From Schistocephalus solidus (taxonomy: Eukaryota > Platyhelminthes > Cestoda > Diphyllobothriidea > Diphyllobothriidae), in NCBI GenBank assembly GCA_017591395.1, contig WEDG01004937.1, positions 186,001-250,000 of the forward strand: a stretch of DNA of 64,000 bases. Direction: 5' to 3'. This document shows, in pieces, positions 47,801 through 62,800 of this stretch. The notes under the pieces are model-generated. The model did not search any database. It was not told where the DNA came from and saw only the letters and a list, made by a program, of their open reading frames with translations. The position numbers were made by a program, and so were the translations under genes. Numbering within the stretch: the first letter of the stretch is position 1; each line of letters begins with the position of its first letter.

Positions 47801-50800
47801 CAAGCACCATTGTTACTTTTCCCGATCGAAACTGGCAAGACAACGAGCTCGTGGCGCAGTCGATTGAGAATTGGACTTCTACCCAACAGGTCGCGAGTTT
47901 GAACCTTGAGCTACACAAAACCTGGGGTTTGGAACAGACTGGGTGATGACGGCTTATAAACCAGAAATGTTCATTTCATGTTCCCTGCATTTGTCTGTAG
48001 TGTCATTGTGCAAATGCTACTTTTCACAAGGCTGTATACTGTAGGTGAACGCAGGATGCCATACATTATTACACTTTAAAATTGAAATAAGGTATATCGT
48101 TTTAATTTGCCAATGCTCCGCGGCGACATGCGCTGTCACCAAACACATTTATTTTGGTTTGCTGTTCATGCTGCATGCTTTGAGCAAACTTAATAACTGC
48201 TAGGTCGCTCTTCGAAAAGTTTAATTTTTAAAGCATTAAGTGGGCATTTTGCCAAGTGCTATCAAAGTAGGCCACCTAATCAAACATCTGCAGCCGTCCT
48301 TGGTGCATGTGATGCAATAAAACAGAATAACATTTTCTTGGTTTTTTTGAACTCCAAAGCGAAGAAAATAGAGCAGATGCTTCATGAAGGCAATCACCCA
48401 AATTTTCTAAACCACTTCAGCGTTGGATTTGGTTAACGCAAGGCAACCAGTCATTAGGCTGGCTAGACCCCAATTCCTAGCGGGAATCACATGTAATAGT
48501 GATAACTGAATGACCTCTTTCACGTTTACCCTCGTGCAAAGTTGGTAAAAGTCAATGGTGGTCAAAATTACTTCCCGTCAATAATTGTTTCTTTTTAAAT
48601 CTTGGTATATTTACGGAGAAAGGTTTTGCGGCCTAGTTTTTTGTCAGTTCAAACCGTACCATGTCAAAAGCAGCCCACTAACGACTCTGCGTCTTGGTTT
48701 AAAACAGTATTGAGCCGGTGTCATTCCTCGCCAACGTGCTAAAATTATCTTATTTTAAAAATACCTACACGGCGTTTGTTAGATTTTAAAACATGTTTGC
48801 TTATATGTACTTCTGTCCATGTATCTACCACGTCGTTACAGAGGTTGTTTAAATTCTTCCAAATATTTATTTGCATCATCGTTTCTTTCTAAGTGTTAAC
48901 ATTATTTTTTGAGACACTTTTTAACTGCAAAGGGGAAAAATCGGTTGGATTACGCAGAATGCTTACAGCTGGCCTCGATTTGTGACCCTTATCGGCGTCT
49001 TTCTCCTTCTCGGGCTTTTAACTGTCAGAAAAAATACAAAGGTATTTTTATTCGAAAAATTTAATTTAACTCCACGTATAAATTGCCTTGGAACAATCCT
49101 TTCCCAGACAGTGGTGCCCAAACCCAATCTAAAAGTGGCGTTTGGTTATGTCGATATTGTTTATATAAGAATGCTAAATCTTGTAAGTCAGGTACAAAGG
49201 TAATACGTGGCAGTGAGCAAGGGTTGCGCTTCGAGGACCCGTTTCAGTGGCACCTCTCGCCTTATCTTCGTGCATACGAAATAAAGCTACGCACGACAAT
49301 AACCAAGCTAAATCTCCGCTCTGAATTCTTCATGTAACGGGCATTAAAACACTGGAATGATCTCCCGCAGTCAGTCGTAGAGGCAACGTCCCTACAGCTT
49401 TTTAAGAATCGCTTGGATAATTATATATGTCCCTTGTTTCCCATCGACGATCTTAACACAAAGTACTATAATGTCAACTCCAGGCACGGGTTATTTGTAA
49501 TAACAATGCTCTATATTTATATTTTGTGAATACTATTTGTATAGTGTACGTTTTTAAGAGTATGTACACAGATGTATATGACACGCTGGCATACAAGCGA
49601 TAGGGTTTTCAAAGACACTGCCAATCATCATCAACAAATACACTGAACTGAATTCATCTCGTGCTGAGTTCCCTTCAGCTTTTGCTGACGTCTCTACAGC
49701 TTTTTAAGAATCGCTTGAATAAATATATGTGTTCCTTGTTTCCCTTCGACGATCTTAAGACAAAGTAATATCACGTCAACTCCAGGCACGAGTTATTTGT
49801 AAAAACAATGCTATATATATTTTGTGAATACTATTTATATAGTGTACGTGATTAAGAGAATTACACACATGTATATGACACACTGGCGTTCAAGCAATAG
49901 GGTTTTCAAAGGCACTGCCTATCATCCTCAAAAAATACACTGAACTGAACTGATCTCTTGCTGAGGTAAATGATCAAAACGCATCCCCTCCTTTGCATAT
50001 TCACTATGTTGTACGATATTACGGTAATGAAGCCCGCTTGGTAATAATAAAAGACGTTTCACAGTTTTTTTCCATAATCTTCATTGCCCATTTTCATATG
50101 TAGCCCGACTTGTTGGACGTGAACATAACAACGGAAATAAAAGGCTGGATGCAAGTCAGCATTCTTGTTTACCATTACATCAATGCATATAACGTAAGCT
50201 CATTTTAATTATATTTTCTCCTGCCATAAAAATATTTTCGGAACAATTCCATTTGATCAGTTATTTTTGAGCAAAATCCGTGAGTATTTTGTGAAGTTTT
50301 TTTCATTATTACCGAAGAGATAGAAGAGGTGTGGGCTATTCTATGCGAATTTGTCTTCGTCTTATATGACGTTCCTTTTTCAATTTAAGCGCAATATGGT
50401 TGTATTCCCATGCACAACTCCAGGCTAGGACATTTCAGTAGATATAAATGTTATCCTTCCGTTTTGGCTCTTACCATAGGTATATAATTTTGAAATAAGT
50501 GCTTCACTGACCTTTATAACTATCATTCTCCATTTATTCCAATTGTGAAAATGTTGGCGGTCTTTTTGAGTTTTCAAAAAACGACAGCAAGTGCATGAAG
50601 TGTATAGAGCCGACGCTCTACCCATCTGAGCTAGATAACCCCACCGGGAGTTTTGAGCTTAATAACAGTTAGGCCAAGTTACCCGCCCCGCCTACTGTAA
50701 CCTATGGAGTCCACGAAGTTTGAATCTGTTAGCTGACTGCCCAAGAAGCATTTTCCTGGTAATCAATCAAGAATCCACTAGGTGACTACCAGGCTCACTA

Positions 50801-53800
50801 GATCAATCAGTGCTTTCAACAGCTTTGTATAAATTCGTTGACATTCTTATGAAAAACCCCCACGGCTTCGATGGTCTTCGAGCCCTTGCCAACAAGGACA
50901 AGGTTCTGTTCATGTGAGCTACAAGCCATTGACCTGAAACCGTACGTTGAATCAAATTGGGGTCATGATATCCACCTGAGGTCTCTACTATTGTGTCGGA
51001 ATCATTTTGAAAATCTACCAAAACCTTTTACAATAACACTATAAAACTTCCGTTTGAAAAGAAAAAGTGTGTTAGACCGAATTAGACGTATTCAAGCCCA
51101 GCCACGTCCCAGTCGTGCTAGTCGTCCATGCCAAGCTTTCTTTCTTTACGCCCTCAGATGCGGATTTGGCGTTATGAAATCCTTCACTGTATTTCTTTGA
51201 AATTAATCTTAATGGTAAAATGAATAGACTTAAATGCGTGAGATGACTCTTGACCGGAACTACTGTAAAGGTTTTATCGTCCTAACCAGTCCTATCAATG
51301 TCTCTTTGCATTGTCTGCTTTGCGACGAATATCTACGAGAGATGCAGAGTTTATGGAAAATAAGTAAAGTTCTACTGAGTTACCAGAAAAATCCAGAAAT
51401 GTAGCCTGCAGTTGAGTCTTGGAATCGCAAGAGGGAACATGCTCAAAATTCCAGTAAACTCAGGACAATTAATTAGTAATCGTCGATTAATTGAGCAGGT
51501 ATGCAGGTCAATGCTGAACTGCTTCAGAGGTTTTACCTATTCCAAATGCACAGATATGCAATCGCTTTGGAAGAATCTAAAAACGATCTGTTTATTTAGT
51601 CAAAATATTTTCCTTTTTATGAAAAAACAAGGACCTGGTCTTTACTCCGTGCGTAAACTGAAAAACTGCATTAAGATAGGAAAGTGTCTTCGATATGTTT
51701 TTGAAAGACCCTTTCCCCAAGCAACTCACACCTGCATTTTGCATCTGAATTCGGGCTATATATTTTCGCTTAAACTTGAATATAATGTAGTCTTGCCATG
51801 CATACCCGCCTTTGTGTCTTCGCTTAATTATATTTTGTGTTCCAACAGCAGGAAAATGCAATAACCAACCGACTCCAAAGGGTGACAGTGAGATGACAGT
51901 TAACTTGTCAACTGTCGAACAGAGTTTTGGCTTTACAATAACCCGTAACCCATTTCGTTCATCGCATAGGTCAGTAAATAAAGTTCTTTGCAGTTTCGGG
52001 TAAGTAGCAACTAGAACTTGGGCAGCTAAATTTACATTCTTACATGAATGTACACGAGGTCGATTAAACATAATTATAATTGCCGAATTATTTACGGCAG
52101 GTAAGCATTCCTTAAAAGCGCATGCTTCTCCTTTTTAACATGGCCTCATGTGAGTTCCAATCCTTCGCTTACCCCCGTGAACTTCTATTACCTGTACTTA
52201 TGACCAGAATTGTACGGAATTGTAGGGATAGACGGACTGTTTAGCATTGTCAACTAATACCACTGAACTCACCTCTGACCTTTCTAAAAAGGTCTTCCCA
52301 CTGAAGCCTCGTGGGTGAGGGAGGAGAGAGTGCAATAGATACAGTACAAGTCCGCCACAGTACCAACTAGCTCACGCGTAAGGCAGCGGTGCTGCTACCA
52401 ATCCGTTGGACATTCGATGGGCATCATCGTTTTTGACAGTCCGTCTGACACTTTCCACTGCACATGCTTGGACTTCACTTCATTTTTCTCTTTGCCGGCA
52501 AAATCATAAGACTGAAAAGGCTATTGCGGTGCTCAAGACTTTTCTTTTCTGTTTTAAACTCACCGTCAGAAGGCTGTTTGATAAACAAAACATTTTTCCA
52601 TGAACTTTTATGCCATCTGTGGGGCCAAAATAGAGAGTTTGAGATTACATCTTTAAATGCTCAACACCTATACAGGTCTTTGAACGGTTTGCGGATGGCC
52701 CGAAATTGCGTAGTCAATGGGGAAAACATTTTACCAAACAAAACGCCCACGTACAAAGCCTATTAGTTTTGATGTTGTGAGTCCCATCTACGCATGGGCC
52801 CTTTATGTAATTATTACCATTTTTATTGAAAATGGAATAAACCGCATACTTAAAGGGGACGAGAGCTGTTAATTAAACACATTCATGAGAGAAAAACAGC
52901 GATTGCAGAAAGTAATGAATTAGTTTACGAATGGTCACTGATCTCTGCCAGAACTCACTCGTACCGTTCTGCTTTTGGGCTCATTCTCCGCCCTCGCCAT
53001 CAGACGCACAGCAGCTATTAGTAGAGTAGGCAGATGAATATTGCAGGCAGAGGCAAGGGAGACTGGAATGGCTATTTCTGGCTCATTAGCCTTCAACAGT
53101 CAGTCATCAGTTTAATTGGAGCAGCACCCGAGCGCGAACCCACGACCTGTTGACCCGAAGTCTAGCACTAACCATTCAGTTATGGGCTCGTTTTCTTGCC
53201 TGTTTAGATCGGGAAGAAATAATATTAACGCATTCGGTCAAGTAACAAGCAAGCATCATAATACATTGTGTGAAAAATTTAGTGAAATTTATGTTAACCC
53301 ATAAGGATTTCGTTGAGTCTGGCAACACTTATATTAATGCCTTTGCTGTTTTGTTATATTCCCCTAGGTCTTGCCCATTTTCATCGTTATACGTTTATTC
53401 GTGACAATGTACGTGACGCTTTCGGCATACGGTCATTTTTGCTTCTTCTGGAAGAAGAATTATTTGCAGGGAGATGAAATGCTGGTAAGAATATGCCTTA
53501 ATATGAACCTCTTTCAAAGTCATGTGACGGTTTTTGGGTCATAAACCTGAAAATACGAAACCTTTTTCCCGGCTTAAATGTGAAGAGAACTTAGTTAACT
53601 GAACAGGTAGTCACCAACAGATTTCACAACTGCTTTTTCTGCTCTCTCGTTTCCCTTATATAACTGCCCCAGCTACATAAGGAGCAAAAATGGATTATTT
53701 ATAAACTTTCCTGAATGTAAAAGGTATCGCGTATTTAATTCAGTTTAGCAACGTCAGAGAAGAATAAAACCAAAGCATCGATAAGCGTCTATTTTTAAAA

Positions 53801-56800
53801 ATGATTACAGTATTAAAACCAATAAGGTGCCATAAATCCAGAAAATATACAAACCAGTCAACTATGACAATAAGAGCCGATTCTGTGAATGTTTCATTAT
53901 CCCAAAGGCCTGGCTTTGAGGGCAGACCAAATTCAATACTTTCTGATATCGTTTAAAGTAAAAGTAATACCATTTCTAGCAAATGCATCTTTGGAGGCCT
54001 AAGTATTTTTTTAATTTAGTTCCTGATAAATGAAGAGACATTGTATCTGCATACGCGTCTAAACCTCGAATTAAACCTGGTGTAATTCGTAATTCAATAA
54101 ATTTTTGCGCTTAATATTTCCGATTTCTGGGCACATTAACCAATAGGCTGTGACATTTGCTGGAATCTCACTTAGTCTATTTGTTGAAGGTATCTGTTTG
54201 GCTCCTTTATGGTATAAGTTGTCATAACATCTGAACTAGTCAGAAGGTTGCACCGAATGTTTTGCACTGTCTGCGATTAGTAACCATACAGACGAGCCAT
54301 GAGTTGTAGATTATTACCTGAACTCTAAGATTACTGTCTCGAAATTTCCCCTCGTAAGCATAGTGACTCAGTTCAGTTCACTTAGTAGAAAGTCCCGTGT
54401 CGAAAAGATGACATAGGATGGTTAAGAATTTTAAGACAATCTATGTTTCAAACATGTCCAAGTGGTGATTACGCCACCCTTTTGCAGGCGTGAACAAAGA
54501 AGTAAAGAAGTATACCTTGTTCGTGCACGGCACCAGTAATTGTAACTACGGCAGAACACGCACGTGGGTGATCGTGATTGATTGATCGCAGTGATTGATC
54601 GTTTCAACGCTCATGGAGCTCACGCCATATGGTCATATTTGCTTCTATTAAAAAAGAACGTATTTGTCTTCCCCATTAACTTATTGTGACGTTTTAATTG
54701 CTGACCAACGTTTGGAAAAATAAATACTTATGTAGCCCCTCCACATATCAAAAATGTGATCTGGCTGAAAATACTCTCTCCAGCAACATTCTAAAACCAC
54801 GAGATCTGTATTAAATATGAAAGATGAAAGTTTATTTTCCGAACCCTGCTGACAGTGGCATGTCTCTCAGCTTATATACAGTTAAAATGTCTTCAGCGAA
54901 TTTAGTAGAACATTATCAAGAAGAGTTAATTCGAAGCGTTGAGAAAAACATTTGATCAAGAAAAGTGATTAATAAAGGCATGACCATCCTGCCTGTTCAA
55001 TTATTTATGCTGCTACAAAAATATACAACACCTTTCAAATCCTAGGAACGCTTCATACGCTCTTTGCTCTTTTTTATCACAATATAGAGAAAAAGAAGAT
55101 TTTCCTTGGACTGAATGTATACAGCATGAAGTTCAGAATCCCTGAATGCATGTGTAGCGACAGATTGGGGGAAAATTGATGCGTAAATTGAAAGCGTGTT
55201 TCAAAAGAGAAAGATGTATTTCCTTAAAGCATTAAGTTTGAAGTAGATGTAGTTTGCTACCAAAGGGATACGAGGAAGAATATTTTAATCCGTTTTCTAT
55301 AAAATATATTTGACTTTAAATGGGGATCGAAAATTAATGGAAAAAATCCTGTGACATGAGTGGTTATTTTTATCGATCTTTTTGCGGTCAGCTAGAAACA
55401 GGCGCTTTCGGAGGCCGATCTCCGGAGGCGATTGAAATACCTTGGGAGTAGCCTACATGCCAATAAGTTGTTTAACAATATTTCCGTTTTTATCGGTTTA
55501 AAATACATTTTAGACTATCCGTTGACACTTCTTGAGATGCTAGACATGGTTTTATACTTGTTATCTCAACCGCGAACGAAAAAATCGATCAAGCTAAAAT
55601 TACTGTTTCCGACAAATTTCCACTTCCATCCGATTTGCATTAAAGGGAAAATAACGAAGAATAAATTTCGAACTCGGCAGAATGAGGCGTGTCTCACAGA
55701 TTACCTTCTGTTTAACTGGCCTGAAAAAAGGGAAAATGAAAGCATAGAGATGCTTTAGTCAAAAAATTAGTCTAAAATTTGGTATATAGAATCGCATGTC
55801 TCAGAGCTATGTAAACCAATATAAGTTCACAACAGGAACTTATTATGTGTGCGATCAATTCTCTCTAAAACAAGTAATTTTTAACACCTTTCACTATGTC
55901 AAACTTATTAGCACTTGGATTTCTGACAAAGAAAGTCTTCGAAAGGATTAAACTATAATAGAATTAACACCCTAGTGAAATCTTAAATATCCTAAATGAT
56001 TATGGCTCTAAGACTTGAATTCCCAACACAAATGTCTCATTTACTTCCATTAGACACATTAACGAATGCATTTATTGACCAACGGTAGTCCAATGCCTGC
56101 TGAAGTCTGCTAAATTGAGCTAAAATAACAGTTGTTACAGCCAATGGAATAGACAATATGTTTGTGAGATAATTCAATCATTAGCGACCACATTAATTCC
56201 AAAGTTACGGCTTCAAAGCATTTCTTGTTAGAAATGAGCATTCACTCCCAATTCATCAAGTAGGAATTCTCCACTGAAAAAAGAAAATTTAAAAACTCAA
56301 TTTTAAATGTTCACCTTAAAATCTAAGACTTTTATCAAGGGCCACTTTTTTAGTTTGAGCACTCGGCGTTTCTCTTGCCCTACTAGAGAGAGCTACAAAA
56401 CATTCCATTGCGTATTTAGCCGTTTACCTCAATATGAGCACCTCCAGTCTAAATAACCTTCAGCCGCCTTCGAACACAGGCATCTCCAACTTTTTGTAGC
56501 ATCGTTTTCCTGACCTACCTTCAGTGCGTGAGGATGCCTTTCTGAAATAAGGACAGATTACGGGACTTAGTGGCATATGCCTTCCTTTACCTAGAGCACC
56601 ACAGACCCAAATCACAGGGTGAGACTTCAGTGGAACGCGGAACGTATTCGAGGTGGCCCGTTCAGCCCATGCATTGCTCAGGAAGTTTCATATTCACGAA
56701 ATTTTTCGCCGAATTTTAAAAGTGTGGAGATCTACGGCTTATTGATAAAAGAAACTGACAGCGTTATTTCTGGCCGGACGTTATGGCATGTCCTGGTCTT

Positions 56801-59800
56801 TCTTCTCTGTTACGGTGGTCGTGTAACAGAAGAAAAATGTTCTGCTTAGCCCAGTGCTAGGCATGGCACACCAAATTTTCAGCTTCAAAAAGTTTAGTTC
56901 ATGTTCCGCAATCGCTGCTGAGTTTACTTTCCTCAATTTCAACTGTTGTGTCTGTTTACCCGTCAAGAGGGATGAAATAGAGTGTCGTCACTGAACTATA
57001 AGTTTTACAATAACTGAAGCCCCTGTTGGTAGTCATTTGTCTCGTACCAAATAAGACTGATTTGTACTACACTTTTGTAATTTGTATTTCATTTCAGCCC
57101 TCTGTTTATTTTACAGAAACACTCAATTTGCAAGAGAGCTTGGATTTGTTTGAAGCAGATTATCTATCGATATATTCAGGTAAGCCGAGCGCAGCCAGAA
57201 CATCCACTACTTTACGACATTTCTCCGGGTCACGCAACGTTTAAGCCGGATGCATTCTCTACCTTTTTTATTTTACTGTAGCTAATGCAAACAACGTTCC
57301 TCTGGGCTCTTCGGAGTTGACTCCATATTGAGGCATCTATCACTGTCAGATAAGAAAATTCACTGAGCATCGCATATGTGGTCCTATTCGGCTGAACAGA
57401 GTAATAGAAGTCCCTCGTAAAACAGACAGGTTTTAAGAAAATTTCAGTGAAGTTCTGTTTAGTATTAAAGTGTACGAGTACGTGAAGGATTAAGATTGAG
57501 CAAGGATTCACGTTAGGTTTAGGAACAAGAACAAAGTACATGTCCAGGAATTTCGTACAAACACGTCGTGTTTATTAGAGATGGTTGGACCTTGTTATTT
57601 CCATGTACTGCGCTGGAGGGTACTTAAATGATACTGCCTGAAAGGGAAACTGAAAGAAACATGTTGTTTAACATCCAGAACTGTCTACGGGATCTTGACT
57701 TTTCGCTTATGTTTAACATTTCTGTAACATTTGGCCTGGTCCTTTTGACGGACGACCGCTCCAAAAACTTAATGCCAACCGTTAGCATTATAAATTAGCT
57801 GGTCTGAATATTGCCTTCAACGTGCTTTCAGGAAGATATGGTTTTCTGATAGACGATGTTCAGCGCAGTTAGTTGTGGGTAAAGTGGTAGTTTGAAAGAG
57901 GAGGTTGGTGCAGGAGTGGGCTTGAGTTGAAAGCGAAAGCAGTTTCCATGTTCAATGACAGCGCCTACTTTTAGTTCACAAGCGCTACCTTTCCGCACAT
58001 GTTCTATGAAAGTTTTCTAACCTGAAACTTCATCCATTTTGTTGAAGGTTCTCTTTCGAATGAATTTTCTCGTTATCCTGCTCTGTGTGGTATTCCGAAA
58101 AACCTACATGAAGTACTACTTCGTGCCACTCATAACAACTGCCTACACACTGAGTGCCGCGACCATGACAGTGTGGGTACTGCTGCTCTTCTTCCTTGAA
58201 TCGAGTTGCTCTCAGCACCTGAAGACCATGAACGTTTCTACGTCCAATTCATCCGTCCGGGGACAGGTGAAGGCAGTGCGGAACTTTGTGGAGCTGTACA
58301 GAAAAGACATCTGCTTCCTCGTAGTACTTTCTGCGGCAACCCTGTACTCGCATCTTCTGCACAAATCCGCTTACCTGTTTTCGTTAACATTCTTCAAGAG
58401 GTAGTGCTTCTTTTTCTGTAAGACAATTGATGGCCGATTACTAATCAAAACATTATCATTGGGGTACCTTCAGTAAGCAACTGCGTGGTAGACGCCATAG
58501 TTGCGGTCATTCCTGGAGACTTTCGTAACCGTATTTGACGCGAAATGGCAATCATAAAACATGGTGTAAGAAGTCATAGGTTTCCTACCTAAAACACCAA
58601 AATGTGGAACAATGTTTATACAGAAAACCTAGCCTTACTGAGGACAATATTATCTCTGAATCCATCATTTCTCAATTTGAAGAAGACAAAACGTAATCGA
58701 AAAACATACAATTCTGTTGTTTGGCGCTTATATTTCCATGCAGATATACTTCCGTTTTTTAAAGAATTTATTCAATATATTACTGGAAGTTATTTGAACC
58801 TAGCGTGCTTCTTTCGCAAACCCCTACAAGGTGTACAATACACAACGTCGAAAAAAGTTTAATTACTTATTTAGGAGTAGTCAAAATTCAGAAGGGATTA
58901 AAAGTAAATAATTAATGCCATAAGATGCAAATTATAGTTGCAATTTTAAAAAAGTTATGTTACTTCATTTTCGCTGGCTGCACTGCTGAGGCATCCTTTG
59001 AGACAGTATTAAAGCGTGCGTTCCGGTTTATGTCATAACAATGTAGCATGTTAGGACTTTAGAAGGTTAACTTGCAGAATATCATAAAGGACTCTGGTTT
59101 CAGTAAACTGAAAAGTCTTAAAAGTGTCCTAAAATGGAGCAGTCTAAGCATGTTTTCATTGGTTTAGCTCACGATTCGTTATGCGGCTATTTTCGAGACT
59201 GATTGGGCGGTCATGCTCAAGGAAGTAAGAAAATCTGCTGACGCTGACGACGCATCACTATCTTACCTTTCTTTAAAACTGCTACATTATGCGGACTAAC
59301 TGCTGCCAATTATTAAAAACGGCGTTTTGTTGCTTCGATGCCTACGTGGCGAACTTAAATCTGAGCGTTTCAACATCGATAGCCCGTGCACAGTTTGCAA
59401 TTATTTTAGGCACGTATGAGCGCTTTGAGGTTCCCAGTTAGGACACCCAAAATCGCCCACAATGACCCTATTTAGCCGACATTCAAATGTCTGAATGATA
59501 TTCTCATTTGTAACCAATTCGTGCTGCAGCACGCATGTTGGGCGTTCCGTTTGGTTTTGGGGCTCCGCTTGGCGATGGAGTAACGTTGAGTAACCAGTAA
59601 AAGAGTAGCGCCAGTGGCAGAAACTCACTTGGCGTCCTAAAGCAATCATGCAGAATGTTCAGGCCAACATATAGGATTGCTAGTTGTGCACCGCTCTTAT
59701 GCAACATTGAGCATTCCTAAGGACAGCCAGCAGAACAGGAACCTGTGGTAGAGGATGGGGATGCTAGCTCAACGATCAACTATGCTCAGGGAAAATCTCG

Positions 59801-62800
59801 TGATCTGGGTACCCATTAAGGTAGTGCTAGCAAGAAATGGCTCTCCTAACCCGTCGTGTTTTCCCTGTAATTATTTGACTTTGTTTACCTTTTCTATGGC
59901 AGGTCTTCTAGGGATGTAGGTTTACAAACATTCACTGCCAATGTCTCTGTTGATGGGTTCCAGTAAGAATCCGAAACGTCAGGTGAATAAACTTTTTTCC
60001 AGCAACTGCATCTTCTCCTCCAGATACAAAACACAGAATCATGAACTCATAAACCTTATAAAATTACTAAAAGGTTACTGTCGACCTGCATTTTCACCAT
60101 TTACTCTTCAGGTTGCATGTGTCATACATCTGCAAATAAATTTCTATCTGAAAAGTGACTGGTTGACAATATAAATGCGCAAACAAGGCGTTTGGTCGAG
60201 AATAAATAAAGTAACTCATGATTATGTTTGAAAATTATTTCGAATTTCTTGGACCCAAAAATCATCGTAAAAAGTTCAAGGTGGCGTATAGTTATGAGAA
60301 AAAGCTGAGCTGAGTAACCTCGTTAGAGGCTTATTGTGAATGGCGCTTAAAGGTTAATTTGTTTCCTATTTTTAACAGCCCTCTAGCGTACTTGTTTGGA
60401 CCAGAGAACGGACAGTGGATGTACCGGTGGTCTATTGACTGTTATTCAACCGTTTTGGGCTTGTCATTTGGCTATGCTGTTAGCAAATGGAAGGAGTTCC
60501 GCCAAAGAAACGAAAATGATAAAATCGCGTTAGAAAAGGACATTGCCATGTCAAAAAACTACTACAAGGTTCCAACGCTTATTCTGAAATGCCTTGTTAT
60601 CGGCGGAAGTAGCCTTGGACTATTCGTAAGTCTTGTATCCGCTTTGCTACATATCATAAATTCTGCCATCAGGACACTTACGCCCTACAAAATGTGGGAT
60701 CCTGAATCTACGGTTTCCCGAACTCAGGCATGTAGGCCTTCGAAACTTACGCTTAAATTTCACAGATACAGCAAGTGTACCACGTAGATGTTTCATGCGT
60801 GGCATGTTTTTTAATAATAATAATCACCATCACCACTTTTGTCATCATCAGTAGTAGCAGCAGTAGCAACATCATAAATAAGCATTGTTATCGATGCGTA
60901 CATGTACGAAGGTTTAAATACGCCGTATAATCTTTACCTTTTAGAATGCAGTGGTGGATTAGTTCTTGCCTGAGAGTGCAAGTTATTTGTAGTCTATATG
61001 CAGTCCCTACCTCCTTGAGAGAGAGAATTCACCCGATATTTTTCATACGATTCCTTTTTGTTAGTATAGAAGATCGTATCACAGCACTGACGAGAGTTCA
61101 GCGTCCATGAGAAAACGTGAACGCACACAATGTGCGTAGGATAGACACACTATAGAAAGGATTTCACAATTATTACACTGCATAATCACAAGACAGTTCA
61201 GGTTACCGTTTGGTGTTTGCCTGTACGCGTTAAAGAAACAAATTCGATAGAAAATACAAATTGAGGTAGCGAGAGAACTCTAAGAGATTTCTCATGTGAT
61301 CTTAAATTTAAACAAGCATAAAACTATTCTCTTTTCTATGCATTTGCTAAATACTTACGTATCGTTTTAATCTAATATTCGAAAAAGTATAATTTTAGAT
61401 GATAAAAAAGCTTATGATGATTGCTTTTCAAACACGGAAATGTTCCTTCGTTCAGGCTCCCATCCAGGGAAACATATGGTATCTTCATTCGAAAAGAGTA
61501 AACTTGAGGCTGCGGGTTTAAGCTCAAAATTATTTGCGAAGTAATCCTTAATTTAAAAGGTAACTCCTCACTTCCTATGAGTATCGATGTCGAATATGAT
61601 TGAATTCGCTACACACTGCACACCAGAAAGAATACTTTTATGAATGTTTTCCATAAAATATACTTGGAACATATGGAGGCATTAGAAATCAACGTGAAAA
61701 CGTTTGATGACGTAAGCACATTTGCACGGGGCCGTTAAAAACCCAGTGAATGGCAGCATCCGAAGTGAATGAAATATTGTGCGATTATGCTGCATGATAA
61801 TGAATATTACAAGCCAACCATAGTAATAATTTCGAATCGGAATGGCTTTTCAGAATTTCAAATAACAAGTCCTGAGAAATCTGTGCACACGGCGACAACA
61901 CTGACATCTAGTTGTATACAACCTAACCATATAAGTGACTTACCAACATAACAAACCGTAAATCCCCACAGATAACGAAGATTTTAAGATGTGCCCTGTG
62001 ACTATTAGTGACATTAGGCCGAATTATGGAATAGTCGTCACGCCAAGAACCGACAATGGTCATGAAATAAGAGTGCTGAACAACACGGTTATGAACCAGT
62101 AACATGAAGCCTAAACGATTAACAGGAATACTGCTACTTATTGCAGGTATGGGGGGCCTGGTAAATGCGTCTTATGGCATCTCCGGACCTTGTGCATCTA
62201 GGAGAGAAGACAATTACCGTCTAGTTCCAGTGCTCGAATCTTCTTTAATGTTCTTAAATCATTCAGTAATTGGAGAACTTTAACGCCAAAAATAGGTGCT
62301 TTGCTAATAAAATAAGCACTGAAATGAAAATTAATGTGTATTTTTATACAAGATATATTTCAATTTTTAAGGACATCGAAGATCAATGATAAATAATCAC
62401 AAAACATAATGGTCATTTTTAAACTGTATTTTTTGCAGGCAGCTGTTAAGAAGCTCGTTGAAAGACGAGATATTTTAATGGGATTGAAACATTTTGAGAT
62501 TAATATTACAGCCCTACATAAGTTACCTCTTCTAGTCTAAAATACGTTTTTTTTTTCAATTTCGGTCAACATTTCACGAGAGAACGCATATATTCTACCC
62601 TTGCGGACATAATGAACGCACTTCATCATGCAGAATTGTATATGCTTACGCTTAACCGTAAACGTTTCAAGGGTAATGCAAGTTATAATGACATTTTTAA
62701 TGAACCTGAAGAGTTTTATAGAGATGTACATTTATTAGCATAGGGAAATATGTATTTTTTTATTTGTAAATTGTCCGTCCAAAGGCCTCGAGCCTAGGGT

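Noticed and set aside
54360..54390. CR1-like LINE tail at 'cagttcagttcac'
   Set aside because: Only two diverged units and no LINE 3' sequence recognised beside it.
62103..62284. Frame KPKRLTGILLLIAG as a CASD1-like exon
   Set aside because: No acceptor gives the phase 0 start needed after the GTAAGT donor at 60626; the 62439 exon fits better.
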